The notes under the pieces are model-generated. The model did no database searches. It saw nothing but the letters and a program-made list of their open reading frames with translations, and had not been told where the DNA came from. The position numbers and the translations under genes are program-made. Of a stretch of 64,000 nt of DNA, positions 1-12,479 are shown one piece after another; position 1 is the first letter of the stretch; each line of letters starts with the position of its first letter. Origin of the DNA: Hymenopus coronatus (lineage: Eukaryota > Arthropoda > Insecta > Mantodea > Hymenopodidae); assembly GCA_030762935.1 (NCBI GenBank), contig CM060900.1:397375132-397439131 (forward strand), written 5' to 3'.

Positions 1-1990
1 TTATGAGGACAGAAGGATCAAAAACAAAACAAAAAGAAACTCTCATCTGGGAGGACAGTATGACAAGATTTGAAACGCAGATCTTCCACTCTCTTGTCGG
101 TGTGAATGGGGGGGGGGGTGTTAATAGTAAACCTTTTCTTCAACATCCAATAGTCTTTGAAGAAAATCTGGTATCAAATTTTCAACTAAAGTCGTGTTTG
201 ATGTTATCCAGAAGTATGAATGAATAAGAGTATCTTTTGACATACATGGAGCTTCAACAATCCCATGGGTTCACAGGCCATACGACATCCAGAGGTAGAT
301 ATCTTAGAATTCATATATTGATATAATTTGGAAAAATCTCCAGAATTGCATAACATGGGAAAGAACAATAGTCGAAATAATATCCAAAGTTTTCTGTAAT
401 TGAATTCGTAAAGATGAATCGCTTAAATTTCTTTGCCTAACTATGCAAATTTGGAATTTTGAAAATTCCATGTCGAAGTTTACTTTGACCGGGAAGAGCC
501 ACTTAAATACGTTTGACTAGGCTGTTCAGTATGGGAATTGAAACCTGGACCTCCTGCTCGGCCATTTGAGTCCTATAAGCTGGCTGACAAGATGCGTATA
601 CTGCTACTGTGTAACTTACTATCTCAGGAGCCTTTCGTTTGCATGATTTTCTTCGCCGGAAAATTCTCACTTGAGGTTCCCAATAAGCCTGATAGGGAAA
701 TAAAGCTCTTTCTTTAGCTTAGTTAGCAATAAAGCTACTTATAGCACTTAACATCTCAACAGCACAGGGAGCCTCTTACTTTATTAGGTAGCAATATCAT
801 TCAATACAGTTATATGCAAAACTCTCTAAAGCAGACTGTTCCAGCTTACTCGTATTAGATAGAGTACTCGCACGTACTCAACCGCAGAACTAGAGGGAAG
901 CGTGATAGTCAATACATAAGCGAGCGAAGGTCATAACACAATGCTTGCTCATCTTTTAACGCTTGACTCAGCCGTGAATATTGTTTTCCACAACGCCGCG
1001 CTGTATTGCATATTGCAGGTATACGCCAGTGAATCGCGGTTATCTCGCTTCACTTTGGCCCTGCATAAAAGCCGGAACAACCTGATCTAAATATTGAATG
1101 GAAAATATGTTACATTAAATTAAATGCAACCGCTTTATTAGCAAATGACGGTAGTTTATTAGCCGCGATTATTTGGCTGGGGTTGTTTGCTCTGTGCTGC
1201 ACGTTTTTTCCGTATAGGAGTATTGCTGGCCTCATTTACATTTGGTAGCAAGACTGCTATCTCTACTAAATGTTTTCTGTACTGCTATTGACCTTCCTTA
1301 TGTTTCACCCACATTCACAGAAAATCATAGAACTTTAAAAGCTCATTGGCAATTTATACAACACAGACAATTCGCGTATAAAAGGTGTATACTCACTGAT
1401 AATTTATTATCAAAACTGCCAAAACTAAAAAGGTACGTGTCCAAAATAATAACCCACAACTGATATTAAAGTATATATAAGGTAGATAATATATAGGATA
1501 ATTCCAGAGCACAAGTTGTGAAGAGAGAAAAAGAAACCAAACAGCTTGACAGAATTGCCTGCGAAAGAAGATAGCACTCTCATAGATTGTCCACCGTTGG
1601 CAGTGATGTGTCAGTGTCCAATTATTTCCGACTCCATTAAGGCAAAGCCCTTCAATCTTGGGGCAAGAAAGTAAAATAATTTGATTCATTGATTAGGAAA
1701 CTTTGAATCTAGAAGCTGTCATTTATTCACAAAAGATACATTTCATTGAGATATTTTTAAATACTTTCAACAAACGAAATAGTGACTTTAAATCAGTTTA
1801 GGAATCAATTATCTAGGCACTCCAGCTTTAATGACGTAGTTACTTCCCTTGTCAATTAACCGTGCTCCCTTGAGTTTGTGCGATAAATGTTAAATGACGT
1901 CCTGGAAGGTTGTGTCAAAGTAGGCTTAAGATACGAAATGAATATTCCACCTAGCAGCTATCATTTCCGTGAGTAATGCTATTGTATGCA
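1..1990. other. AT-rich DNA with no recognised gene
   Basis: Only short chance frames are present, none with a recognisable domain. An 11-base G run lies at 108-118. A tRNA-like stretch at about 490-612 is listed separately. I see nothing else I can support. Confidence 0.6.
490..612 (-). repeat. Possible tRNA-like SINE head
   Basis: Read on the minus strand, the stretch contains 'ggtttcaattccc', which resembles a Pol III B box, with a GC-richer segment just upstream that could hold an A box. It sits in AT-rich DNA like the clearer SINE heads elsewhere in the window. No tail or TSD could be seen, so this is a weak call; it may equally be chance. Confidence 0.25.
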
Positions 1991-1994
1991 CGGT

Positions 1995-2195
1995 TTCCAC
2001 CCTGCAGGGTGTGAGGCTCACAATAGAGAGGTTCCGAGTTCAATTCTCGGCGACCACTCACACTTATCTTCGGTTTGTTGCGGTTTTCGCTGATCGGTTT
2101 TGGAATGCTTGGATTGTTTCTTGTCTACCACGGTTTCCTTTCATTTCGTTTCCTTCTCATGTTTTAGTTGTGCAGAATGAGACAGTGCTGGATAC
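1995..2195 (+). repeat. SINE-like repeat, family D, diverged
   Basis: A tRNA-like head carries the B-box-like 'gagttcaattctcgg', preceded by 'gtgtgaggctcac'. It is followed by a T- and C-rich body ending 'tttcatttcgtttcc'. The copy at about 14130-14345 has the same order of landmarks (gtgtgaggct, a B box, then a pyrimidine-rich tail), which supports a shared dispersed family. No TSD was found. Confidence 0.5.
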
Positions 2196-2199
2196 CTTC

Positions 2200-3480
2200 A
2201 CTTGCTCCAAAGGGCATTTACTTCCCGTGGACATCAGAGAGCTGTGTGGTTGTATGGGTCGTTTATTACTTCTGAGTGGAAGTATGTTGAACCTATAACC
2301 CAGAGATCCCCGAATCGAAATCACGTTTTGCGTCTAGAATTAGCACAGTTTCAAACGCATTTACTCATATTTGGATTCAACCAAAATGGAAGTCCAATGT
2401 GACGGAAAGGTTAGGACAGGAATATTTTTGACACGGCAGTATCAGAGTAGGAAAGAGACTGCCTCCAATATTTCCCAATAGAGAACAATAAATCAAGATT
2501 TATGGCTCAAAGTATACAATATCGTAATTGAAATTATTTGCAAATTTACAAACACAAATAGAGTAGAGCTTAGCGAGGAAACATTGTGTTATCTCATCAA
2601 GCATAGCCTGCTCACGTAAACAAGAATGACTGACCTACCTCACACAAGCTATTCATACTGGCCTCGGAAGGAGCTAGGCAAGCCACTCGACACACGTTCA
2701 GAGAAAGCACATTTTTTAAGCTTAAGAGAAACTATGAATTCCGGTGCACTATAAAATTTAAAACATTAACAGCAAAGTATGAGCAGAATAAACTAGGAAG
2801 TGTAATAAAAATTTACAGATACAATAAACGTGAAGTAACGAGAATAAACTATCATAACACTAACAAGATAAAGCGTATGAACCTAAGAAGAATAAACATT
2901 AGAAAGCGTAACAATGTGTAAAAGCCTTAAACTATTTCCCAAAACAAAACCGCATGGAGTTTCCATAATACAAATAGTTCTCCCCAGTTACATAAATATC
3001 TACGATAAACAGGTTTGGTAGCCGAGAATATCATAAAGGCCAAACTTGTGCCAAATTGCTCCCCGAAAACTGCATCAAACATACCACAAAATAATCGATC
3101 AGAACCAGAGCCACGTGATAGCTTTCTAAATGCCAAGCTAGGCCATAGGAGAAATTATCCAAAAGTCGGATATGCGTACACAAGGAGCCAAATAGTCATT
3201 AAACCTTCCCTTCAGCAGGACAACCAGGAGAAACTACTTCCAATTCCCGTGGTGTCTCACGCGGTGACCTGCGGAACTAATATTCGCCTTTGGCGTAGCA
3301 ACGCGACTACCAACAATACTAACTCATTTTGTGATTGAAATTTATCTTAACATTCGTTTAACCAGGACAATTTGCAGTGCATTTCATTGACAAAAGCTTG
3401 CTATGACTTACATACAGATGGATATTAACTGGTAGTTGGTGGAGAGACGAGTTGAAATGATCTAAAGCTGTACATAAATC
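2200..3480. other. No recognised feature
   Basis: AT-rich sequence. The longest frame (3015-3338, 107 codons) resembles nothing I know and has no partner exon or signal peptide. It is treated as chance. Confidence 0.5.
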
Positions 3481-3483
3481 GCT

Positions 3484-3766
3484 ATTTTTTTATTTATTTT
3501 TTTTTAAATAAATACAGTTACCGAGGCTTGTCAGGACTCCGCCGCTGTATTCCTTTTTTCTCCATTTTTTCCAGTTTCCTATATTTCCTTAGTAGACTTT
3601 ATCATTCTTAACGTTGCCCTTTTACATATACATACACAAACATAGACACATTTTACAAACACAGAAGTACCCATGCCCAAGGCGGGACTCGAAGCGACGA
3701 TCCTGTGCACCACGAAGCGTCAAAGCGAGACACTTTAGCGAGCGCGGCCACCGGAAACGGCTTATT
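3484..3766 (-). repeat. tRNA-derived SINE, family F
   Basis: On the minus strand the head contains an A-box-like 'gctcgctaaagtg' and a B box 'cttcgagtcccgcc'. A C/A-rich stretch follows ('acacatt', 'acaaacacag'), then a poly-A-rich tail, seen on the plus strand as the T/A-rich run near 3484-3515. The copy at 29905-30115 shares 'cctatgcccaaggc' and the following 'actc' motif. Family F is otherwise unassigned. Confidence 0.6.
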
Positions 3767-4302
3767 CATAGTGTCACTACTTGAAAATCTTGCCTATTAA
3801 GAAGGATACGATTCCTTTTTTTATTTATACCAGATTTTGATTAAAATGTATCGAAAGTATATATTAAAAATAAACAGTCACATTTTAACACCAATGCACA
3901 ACCACAACAGCACTTTGAGGTCGTTTTTATCAGCAAAAACTTCAAATCAGTATCTTGAATCGTTTCTGAGGAAATGCGTCATTTATAAATACTTCAAAAT
4001 AGCATCAACAGAAAAAGCTGTCCAAAGCAGAAATGGAAGAAGGAAACCCACTTATATTTGCATAGAAAGAAACCACTTGGTTTGCGCACACAGAAATTGC
4101 GAAACTTAATAGTATTACCAATTTGTAGAACTGAACGTCCCCTAAAAGCACGGTGAAGCTTACCTTTTCTCTCCAAAGCGTGTAGTAATTATAGTGATAT
4201 TTTTGTGGAGTGTCGCAGGAATCCGGTACAAAATGAAAGATTCAGTACGTTTTTTTCTAACAATGTGTGTAAAATATAAGTATCATGCATATATAATTAT
4301 AC

Positions 4303-5550
4303 AGGCTTAGTTAAAAGTCCCGCGGCAGCTAAATAACTTTTGAATCCTGTGGCTGATCAACACCACACTCGGTGAACAGAGATCGTCATTTACAGGAAAC
4401 AAAAAATTATACTACTGATTTTTAACCGGAGGGAACTGCAACTTCAATTCTTTAAATGATACATCCTATATATTTCCATATTCAGATGCCACGTTTTAAT
4501 AGCCTTTCTACAGGTACGCGCAATAGAAAAACAAGGGAAAACAAGAACAAAAGGAAAAGAGAAAGTTCAGCTTCTAAATTCTATATTCAAGCTGTTAGCC
4601 CACAGCTGCTTGACAATGTGACAGTGGATCATAGAAACAATTTAAGGAGCACCATAACCAGAATCTAGGGATGTCTCTCATCGTTTCTATTATTCGGTGT
4701 TGCAGATGTTTTAAGTGTTAGGTCTGTCTGAACATACCACTGACTTCAAATGGACCCACAAAAAGAAGTCTGCAGGCCACACATCAGGGATCTTGTTACC
4801 TCTCTTACCAATCCGTCGTAGAAAATACTATCTATTCCAAAATCTGACGATCAACCTTTCCAAAATGAGCTGGAGTTCCATCTTTTTGCAAAAGAATGTC
4901 GTATTGCAGTAGCCGATGGTTGACTTGGCGCGGAAAGAAGTTTGTGATGGCCGGTACTACTTAATATCAAAGCATTCCAAGTATCTACTAGTGTTTGGTG
5001 CTTCTGTGAAAAAAGAAACGGCCAGTAATATGGTCACCAACAATACCAATTCAAACATTTGGTTTCTGTGGATTCTTCGGGTGGTTCTCCTCCATTCCTT
5101 GTAGATTTATGTCTGAGGACCAGTACCGCAGGTCTGTATACAAATCCATCCAGGCAGTACATGGCTTCATTTGTGAATACAACGTGTCTTTAAAAATGTG
5201 GATTGTTGTTAATGCACTCCATTATTAGTTCATAAAACTCCATTTTTCTATCAGGATCGTCCTCTGAAATTTCAATTTGAATTGATAAGGATGTTTCTTG
5301 GCACTTTTAAGTATTTTCAGCTCGAAACTTTGGCTTATACTAAATTCTAACGCCAATTTTTGTAGCTAATTTTGGATTTTGTTTTCATACGTGGAGAACA
5401 ATCAATGAAGTATTCTCACCAGTTAAATTTTTCGAGCGATCTGATATTTGTGAGTCCTTTAAGCTTCAAGATTCAGTCTAATTTCTGAAAATTCTTGTAA
5501 ACTTTGACCCGGGATAGGTCGCTAGATCGTGTCTCGGCTGGTCCATTCGG
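4303..5550 (-). pseudogene. Degenerate Tc1/mariner-superfamily DDE transposase
   Basis: Reading the minus strand in shifting frames gives, from high to low coordinates, a stretch ending 'IGIVGDHITGRFFF', then a YLE-type motif, then 'QKDGTPAHF' (catalytic Asp codon near 4880), then a 'FFLWVHLKS'-like DDE C-terminal segment near 4750. This order is that of insect IS630/Tc1/mariner-superfamily transposases with a D-G-x-P-x-H second catalytic motif. Several stops and frameshifts break the gene, so it is a relic. The stretch near 4303-4345 ('cttagttaaaagtcccgcgg') resembles the terminal repeat of such elements; no matching right end was found. No TSD was identified. Confidence 0.65.
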
Positions 5551-5559
5551 TGGAGCAAT

Positions 5560-8500
5560 AAATCAGCTATCTGTATTCTCATAATGTATTGATGGTGCAG
5601 GAGTTAGTTTGAAAGACGTACAACATTTTCTTTGAACGGGCTCACTTTTTATTTATAAAATTTCCAACACAGCAATTAAAAGTAGCGTGAATAATAGCCT
5701 TATCTGCAGAACACAATGAATCGTTTTCAAATGAGCCCGATTACGATTCCGGCGAAACAGCGCCGAAATAGTCAAATTATCACAAATATTCTTCCTTTTA
5801 AATTATTATTCGCTTTTATTAATTAAACGAAGTATTTCCCAATATAGTCTGGTTACTTTTTAGGAGATTTTCCTAACTGTAGGAAAAATTTTGATCAAAT
5901 ATTTCAAAAGTATTTATTCTATTCTCACTGTTCTATGTGAAATTTGAGCACAGTCTCAATGCCTATTATAAAATAAATTCTGAGCCTTGTATGAGATCGT
6001 TGCCTATCTCTTCTATAGTCAACTATCACTAAAATTATAATCCTTCTCTTTTCACTCAACATCAGATGTAATATTATATTTTAACACATTAGATGTCAGA
6101 TTCAGTCCCATAAATCAATATCAATAAACATGTTTCCATGGATATATACAAACGAACAATCAAAAACGTTTCCACAAGTATAAGCAAAGTGTCATAGCGT
6201 TTGCCTATAAGCATACCAGGTGCAACATCTACATATTGTTTATTAGTTGGACTACCCTCGGCTTCACTGAGTTTTGTTGCATTCGTCACGTCTGCAGAAT
6301 GACACCATACAGTATATGGATGATTAGGTGAGTCCACCATACTTGATGCAGGATCTGTTTTCAGTATACACATACCTGGTTGTAGATTATGTTTCTCTGT
6401 CTCGGCTTTGCTGTAGTGGATTCGGTAGAGCAATTAATCTAGGGGTGGTGACAGGAAAAGTACAGAAGTAGTACTACTTAGTAAGTAATAAATAAAGGAA
6501 AGCAGGATACTTGTTCACTCTGATAATTATTTGCTAATGCTGAACACCAAGTAATCATAGCGAAATCACCTCGACAAAACAGTTTGTGTACACAGTTAAA
6601 TATTGTTACCTTGAAATTCCAAGAAACATGAATAAGACATGTTAAAATAGTAGAAAATACACTGTTTCACACTGTTCCATTTCACACGCTCTTACAAGAA
6701 ATACATATCATGCACTTAAAGTTCTTAACGCAATTTCATTACAAGTGGCGAGGACTTCGCCTTTGAAGAACAGAGTTCACTGTGTAGGTTCTCAGTTTGT
6801 GACGGCTTAAATACTCATTTGAAGAAAATGTCTTCCTTGACGCTTATTGGCTGACACTTGGGGCTAAGAGCTACATTCTACGTTATCAGATCACGTGAGT
6901 CTGTTGTACTGATACCATGTGACAAGCTAATACAAAATATACAATAGGGATTGCCTTTTTTGATTGCTGCTTAATTCTCTGCTTTCCCTTAGTACAAGCT
7001 AACATAGTTGACAAGCTACAATTTAACAGATAAACGAGAAATAATGCTGCATATTGCTTATATAAAACAAGTAATCTAGTTAATTAAGGTATCGTAGATT
7101 GTCTTTAAGTAGTTGATAACAAGACAATTGCTTTCCTTACACAGGGACGTCAAAGAATTAGTCTCAAAAACACAGTCAAATAAACATTTTGGACAAATTT
7201 GATTAGTTCCTTTTTTACCAAAACTCCACTCACATACCGATCCAACTCGATATATATGAAGGACAGTCAAATATCAGAGAAAAAATTAAAATGAAAGTTT
7301 TACTCCGTTAAGCCTCCACTTTTATTTGTTTATTTAATGGTAGCGAATTGCACAGAATTATCTGTCCGAGTACTTGTCGAAAAGCTATTAAATAGTACTG
7401 TCGTCATATATAAAACTATAGAGGAAATTTGAAATTGTAAGATTACATATGAAAACCAAGTTCTTTACTTTTTTAATTTATTTATTTACTTTTTAGGCGA
7501 TTTCATCCATTTAGTTTCTATCCCCTTAGAGTCTGAGTATAACTGCCTATATCTTCGAATCTAATCATATTTTGTTAATAATTCATGTACAGAACTGTTA
7601 CATAGCCATGCCCTTGTCATCAAATACAATCCAATACTTTGACTGGATATTGTGAACGACGACACTTTAGAGAAACGGTTGTGAGTATGTATAAAAATTA
7701 TACATTTTAGAATTCTTGAATCTGTGTTAGGCGTAAGTAAAACTACCGTTTTCAAAAAGGGCGCTGTATTAGGATTTGCGTTTATTTTCCGGAGGCGCGT
7801 GTCAGGTAAATAGATGTAAGGATTAATTTCATAAAGCCTAGGGTAACCAAGTTCCGCATTAAAGGATTTTTGTCTCCATAATAGATTCCGTGGCAACAGA
7901 TGGAGGGCGTTTGCCTCATTAGCGTGCATACCGTCTCTTCCCCTGCCGAGCTAATTAGAAGGCTAGCTATGGTCAGTATTCGATAGAAGGGTACAGTCGT
8001 CTTCGTCTTTCACGGCACCTGCGGCAAACATTTGTACTAAAACTACACGAGGATTAACGGTAAATGTGTCCAAGTCATGGATATCGATAGGTGGTTATCG
8101 TACATAGTTTGCAGCAATTCATATTATTTCCATCCTCATAAAATTTGTCTTAGGGTAAGCTGAAGTTTCTATTTTCCTTAAGTGTTAACCAACCGCTCTA
8201 AAAGCTTAACCATTACCTTGAATGTTGTTACATTTGTCAGGAGGCGGAAGAGGAATTCGCTACTTAAACGTGCAGTACTCTATTGTGATTCTAAAAATCT
8301 CTAGGAGGAAGAGGTGGAGCGAATGTTACAAAACATGGAACAGATTCTGGGCGACATATTCGGACACAGGCGGGGTCCCTAATGTCTCCAGACATAAATC
8401 CCTGGACACCAGTGGAACCCAGACAGACTACCTCTAAATACGAGAGGTGTCTCTGCAAACTCATTCCACACAGAAATATAGATTAGACAGTGTCGCAAAG

Positions 8501-8570
8501 CAAACTCCACCACTCCTCGGCCTCCTCGGCCGTCCACTCGTCTGATCTTTCAGCCCTGTTGTTGTTTTTG
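5560..8570. other. No recognised gene
   Basis: AT-rich sequence with short frames. The 114-codon frame at 6089-6433 (-) and the 122-codon frame at 7561-7929 (-) match no domain I know. No SINE head is clear here. Confidence 0.5.
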
Positions 8571-8579
8571 TTGGTGTGT

Positions 8580-8772
8580 TTTTATTTACGGACGCTCTTT
8601 AACTGCTGTGGTTCTCAGCGTCCCATTCTATACTGAGCGTGAAAGGCCGCTTAATTTTGCTCAGAGGCCCCTCTATCAGACTTGAGGTTCTTTTACGTGC
8701 CGTAAATCTACGACACGGGACCAACTTTCCTTCCGAAGAAAGCCATACTAAGAATTTTTCAGCCCTGAAACG
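8580..8772 (-). repeat. SINE family A, 5'-truncated
   Basis: Minus-strand copy of the most recognisable repeat in the window. It carries the conserved blocks 'gaacctcaag', 'cgggacc' and the terminal 'gagcgtc...aataaa' block. It lacks the tRNA-like head found in the copies at 49906-50203 and 57564-57859, as expected from incomplete reverse transcription. Sequence agreement with those copies is high over the remaining part. Confidence 0.8.
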
Positions 8773-9149
8773 AGATATGTAGATGAAATGACAGGAAATG
8801 GGAAACAAAACGTATATAATAATATAAATAAAATATATAATGCATTCGATTACAAACTGGTGTGCGAAAATACCCCTAACGGTAATCTACCCTATACCTC
8901 CCGAATGCGAACCACTCACGTTACCGAAGAACTATTTTGTTCTGTGAAATCTTCTCGTAGCATTCATTCATTTATAGTCGTATTTATTGTGCAAACAGTT
9001 TAGGAACTGGAATACAGAATCAGATTGAACAACGCTATGCCTCGGGACTAGATCCAAGTCTTTACGTGCCTGTGCTCTTCCCCTTAGCTATCTTGGCAAC
9101 ATACCCGAATTAAATTTCTCTCAATTAATTTTATACCAGTGACTAGAGT

Positions 9150-9440
9150 GTTGCAGTTGCTAGCAACGGAATGTTCGTGGGTTCGAGCACACCCACCTGG
9201 ACCCACATTTTTCGGCTCATGTATAGCATGTGTCCACTGAGCTCGTGATAGTTTCAGGAGCACGATCTGTAGGGCACGAAAACCAATATTGGGCTGAATC
9301 AGCGTAGTATTTACTACATCATCTCCCCGTATGGACTGGATGATTGCCCAACTCTACTGTGCGCATGAAGGCGTTAGCAGTCGGGTAGGTAGGTCTGGGC
9401 CCACAAGTTAGCAGTCATTATTGGCTTATAAAATTGGTTT
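9150..9440 (+). repeat. Possible tRNA-headed SINE, unclassified
   Basis: A B-box-like 'gtgggttcgagcac' lies about 35 bases after 'gtgttgcagttgctagc', which could be a decayed A-box region. A GC-richer body of about 200 bases follows. No second copy was found in the window, so membership of a repeat family is inference. Confidence 0.3.
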
Positions 9441-9749
9441 GTAAAATTCGCAGTATTACTAAATACTACATTTGAAGCATAATTTATGATATTGGGAAAA
9501 ATCATAATTCAACAATTACTGAACAGAATACAAGTGCAAGCTTACTTTATCATAATAAAGAACTTCGCTAACAGAGATTTCTGCTTTGCCATTCTTCAAC
9601 ATTCAACTTATTGTACACAGCGTAGAGTAAGAAAAGAAGCAATGAAGTTTACCGAAAGATTACGAAGTTAACAGGGCTTTTGAGAGTTTTAGTCATTTCC
9701 TGTAAATAAAAGTAATTGAGTCACTAAGTTCAATTTTCTGTCACCAATA

Positions 9750-10085
9750 GGGGTTGAGTGGAGATGTCATTCATTTCTGAGGAATTGGGGTCCGGGTTCA
9801 TTCCCAGGGGACCGTATGCGAGATTCATGGTGTCTGAAGTTGCATGTGGGCGGTTTACCCGTCATTTATTCCACCAATTGCTGCACAGTAATTTTTACTC
9901 TCATCCATTTCACCGCCATTTCATATCATCCACATCTTCACATTCATACCAGATATCGAGCTGATAACCCATCCTGCCTACTCTCTCTGATCCAGAGCCT
10001 TTGCTCCTCAACAGGCGTCTGACCCCAGACGCTGGCTTGTAAGTGAGGGATTATATTAGACTGCGTTCCGTAGGTTCAGGATGGC
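9750..10085 (+). repeat. SINE family C
   Basis: The head retains a degraded B box ('ccgggttcattcccagg'). The body has 'cggtttacccgtcatttattcc' in a decayed form of the family core, then the C-type tail: 'tttcatatcatccacatc', 'gagctgataaccc', 'caacaggcgtctgacccc' and 'gcttgtaagt'. The tail blocks recur in the same order at 12058-12193 and 50905-51275. Confidence 0.7.
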
Positions 10086-10089
10086 CAAG

Positions 10090-12050
10090 TAGACTTTGAA
10101 TATAGAACATGTCATAAAAAATTAAATATACCAAGAACACAACATTAAAAAGTTTCGCATTACAATTAATAGTAAACATATTAAGCTTTCAAATGCATTA
10201 AAATTTAAGACAAGTATTAAAGATTAAGAGTTATATCACTTGTCTTTTACATCCTATGTCACTACACAGTGGTTACATCCTTATACACAAAGTTGTCCAA
10301 ATTTAATATTAACTTCCACATTCTCCAAATATCATATATGCACATAAAATGGCTCTATAAATTGTTAGTTATTAATCTCAAAACTACATATATAAGGTGT
10401 ACATTTCAAATTATAGAACTACAGTAAATGCAATAAACATTCACTTTCTAGCCCATTTGATGTAACAGTTACTAAACATAAAAAATTCACTTGATTTTTA
10501 GCTTCGTCATATTACTTAGTGTTTATGTACTTACTTATATGCAATCAATGTCAAAATTTGCTATCAAAATATACATTTTCAGATTAAAATGTGGGTACAT
10601 TAAATGCACTTAATTTTTACTTACTTGTATGTAAAGAGCGTCAAAATTTTATATTTTTAAAAATATTATGTATGTACATGAAACATATTAATGGCATTGC
10701 TACATTACTACCTACTTCATGTAACAGTACATGCATGAGTTTACAATACTTTGAGTTTTATTGTATTTCTATGTCACTCAAAACGCAGTAACCATAGAAA
10801 AAAAAGACAGTTTACCAGGTTAAGCAAACACCTGTACAATTATGAACAGAAACAAATGATGTAATAAGTATTAATCAATTACCAATAACTTTGAAGTGCC
10901 TATATGTCCTGACTTAGACAACCAAATGGCAGGATGGTATACTAAAGATTTATTTTACCGTATTTTCTGGTATTATGTAGTAAGTGTAGAAGTTAAACAC
11001 TGTTAGAAACGCCCTTAAAATGCAATTGATAGGGGTACTTTCAATATACGGAATAATTTTTAGCTTCTCGTTGTAGAAGCAGCTAATGACTTGCTGGACC
11101 ATCAGTGAAATTATAACTTGATCTTATCAGGTAGCTTGAAAGCACTAATTTCATTGTACCACTATCAGTAACATCAGAGCATGTTAAATAGTTAAGCACG
11201 GAAATAACACCCCAAACTAATGTGTAAACAGCATCACTGGAGACGTTGATGGTAACAGATAATACATCTCTGAATCACTGGACACATGTGTGTTGTCTCC
11301 GCTGCAGATCTTTATCAAAACTAGGTGATATAAACAGTTATGTGGACATTGTTGAAAGACATAGTGTTATAGGAAACACTGAAATGAATCTCTGCTCACC
11401 TCTGACACAAATAGGCACATGTGACTCGTTGGATGAAGTAACTTTGATGTGAACGTGCTCTGCTTATTTTAACACCACTGTTAACAGAGCGAGTTAATGA
11501 CAAATACAGATATCTAATGACATGTAGCCTCAAAGTTTTATTTGCTTCAATTGTAAAGAATGTTAGGTTGAGCTTTTGAAAATGTTAAAACTCTGAAAGT
11601 GCTGCCCAAAGGAGCAACTATTATGAATCCATATGCCCTTGTATTAACTGAGCTTTTAAAGGAGCTTTACATTCAGCGTGATGGATATTTACCGCACTCA
11701 GCATTAGAGTGCGTTGGTATTTAGATAGTATTACCGTGGTAATGGATGGCCTTCCGTTTCTCCAAACCTCATACCAACATGTATCTTATATATTACTTGC
11801 GGATGCGTAAAACTCTGGTTTATGAAGCCCTTATGATTACTTTTGAGACATCGAAAAGAATAAACACATTGGCATTTTGCAGGCATATATTCGTTAATGT
11901 TTGAAACAGCCAGTGGTGAGTACTTCCACCCTGAACATCTGCTTTAATCAGTAAAAGGTATACTGTAAGTATATTTTGTAAGCATGTCATATAATCGTAT
12001 GTAATTTGTACAGTAGATCTGTTAATGCCTATCAAGTATTTCGCCTACAT
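10090..12050. other. AT-rich DNA with no recognised gene
   Basis: Low-GC sequence. Two weakly similar blocks (about 10530-10580 and 10615-10675, sharing 'tcaaaattt' after a 'ttact' start) hint at an old local duplication. I see nothing else I can support. Confidence 0.5.
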
Positions 12051-12057
12051 TTTACAG

Positions 12058-12193
12058 AACCTGCTTCCTCACGACCTCACCAGTCATCGGGCTGATCCCC
12101 CATGCCTGGATACTCTACCTTATCCATAATCCGTCTGCTGCTCAACAGGCTTCTGACTCCAGGAATTGGCTTGTAAATCCTGGACATGCATTC
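12058..12193 (+). repeat. SINE family C, 3' part
   Basis: Only the C-type tail is present: 'tcatcgggctgatccccc', 'caacaggcttctgactcc', 'ggcttgtaaatcctgg'. Head and hairpin core are missing. It is directly followed by a family A fragment, so one of the two probably inserted into or next to the other. Confidence 0.65.
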
Positions 12194-12330
12194 CTTCGAA
12201 AGGTAAATTATGCCTGTGGTCCCGCGCCGTATATTTATGACACGCAAAAGAACCTCAAGCTTGATAAACAGGCCTCTGAATAAAATGTTGCGTTTTTCAT
12301 GACCATTATAAAATGGGACGCTAATGGCGT
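12194..12330 (+). repeat. SINE family A, fragment
   Basis: Contains the A-family blocks 'aagaacctcaag', 'aggcctctga' and 'aaatgggacgcta'. The head and the final 'aaagagcgtcc' block are not recognisable. It is more diverged than the copies at 49.9 and 57.6 kb. Confidence 0.65.
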
Positions 12331-12446
12331 CAATTTACAATTATATGTCTGGCATTTTAATCAAAATTTAGCCATTTTATGGAGGGGGTTTTGGAAGTCA
12401 GAAGATATATAAACTTTTTCACACAAAAGGAATTTTAAGGACAGGA

Positions 12447-12479
12447 TTTTTTTTTCTTTTTTTTTCTTTTTTTTTTTTT
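12447..12479. repeat. Poly-T tract
   Basis: A 33-base run of T broken only by two C residues. It may be the reversed poly-A end of a retroposon, but no body could be attached to it. Confidence 0.8.

Noticed and set aside
108..118. Poly-G run as a G-quadruplex or regulatory site
   Set aside because: A single 11-base G run without neighbouring G tracts; could be sequencing noise or a simple slip.
7561..7929. 122-codon minus-strand frame as a host gene
   Set aside because: No recognisable domain, no plausible splice partners, ordinary composition for chance frames in AT-rich DNA.
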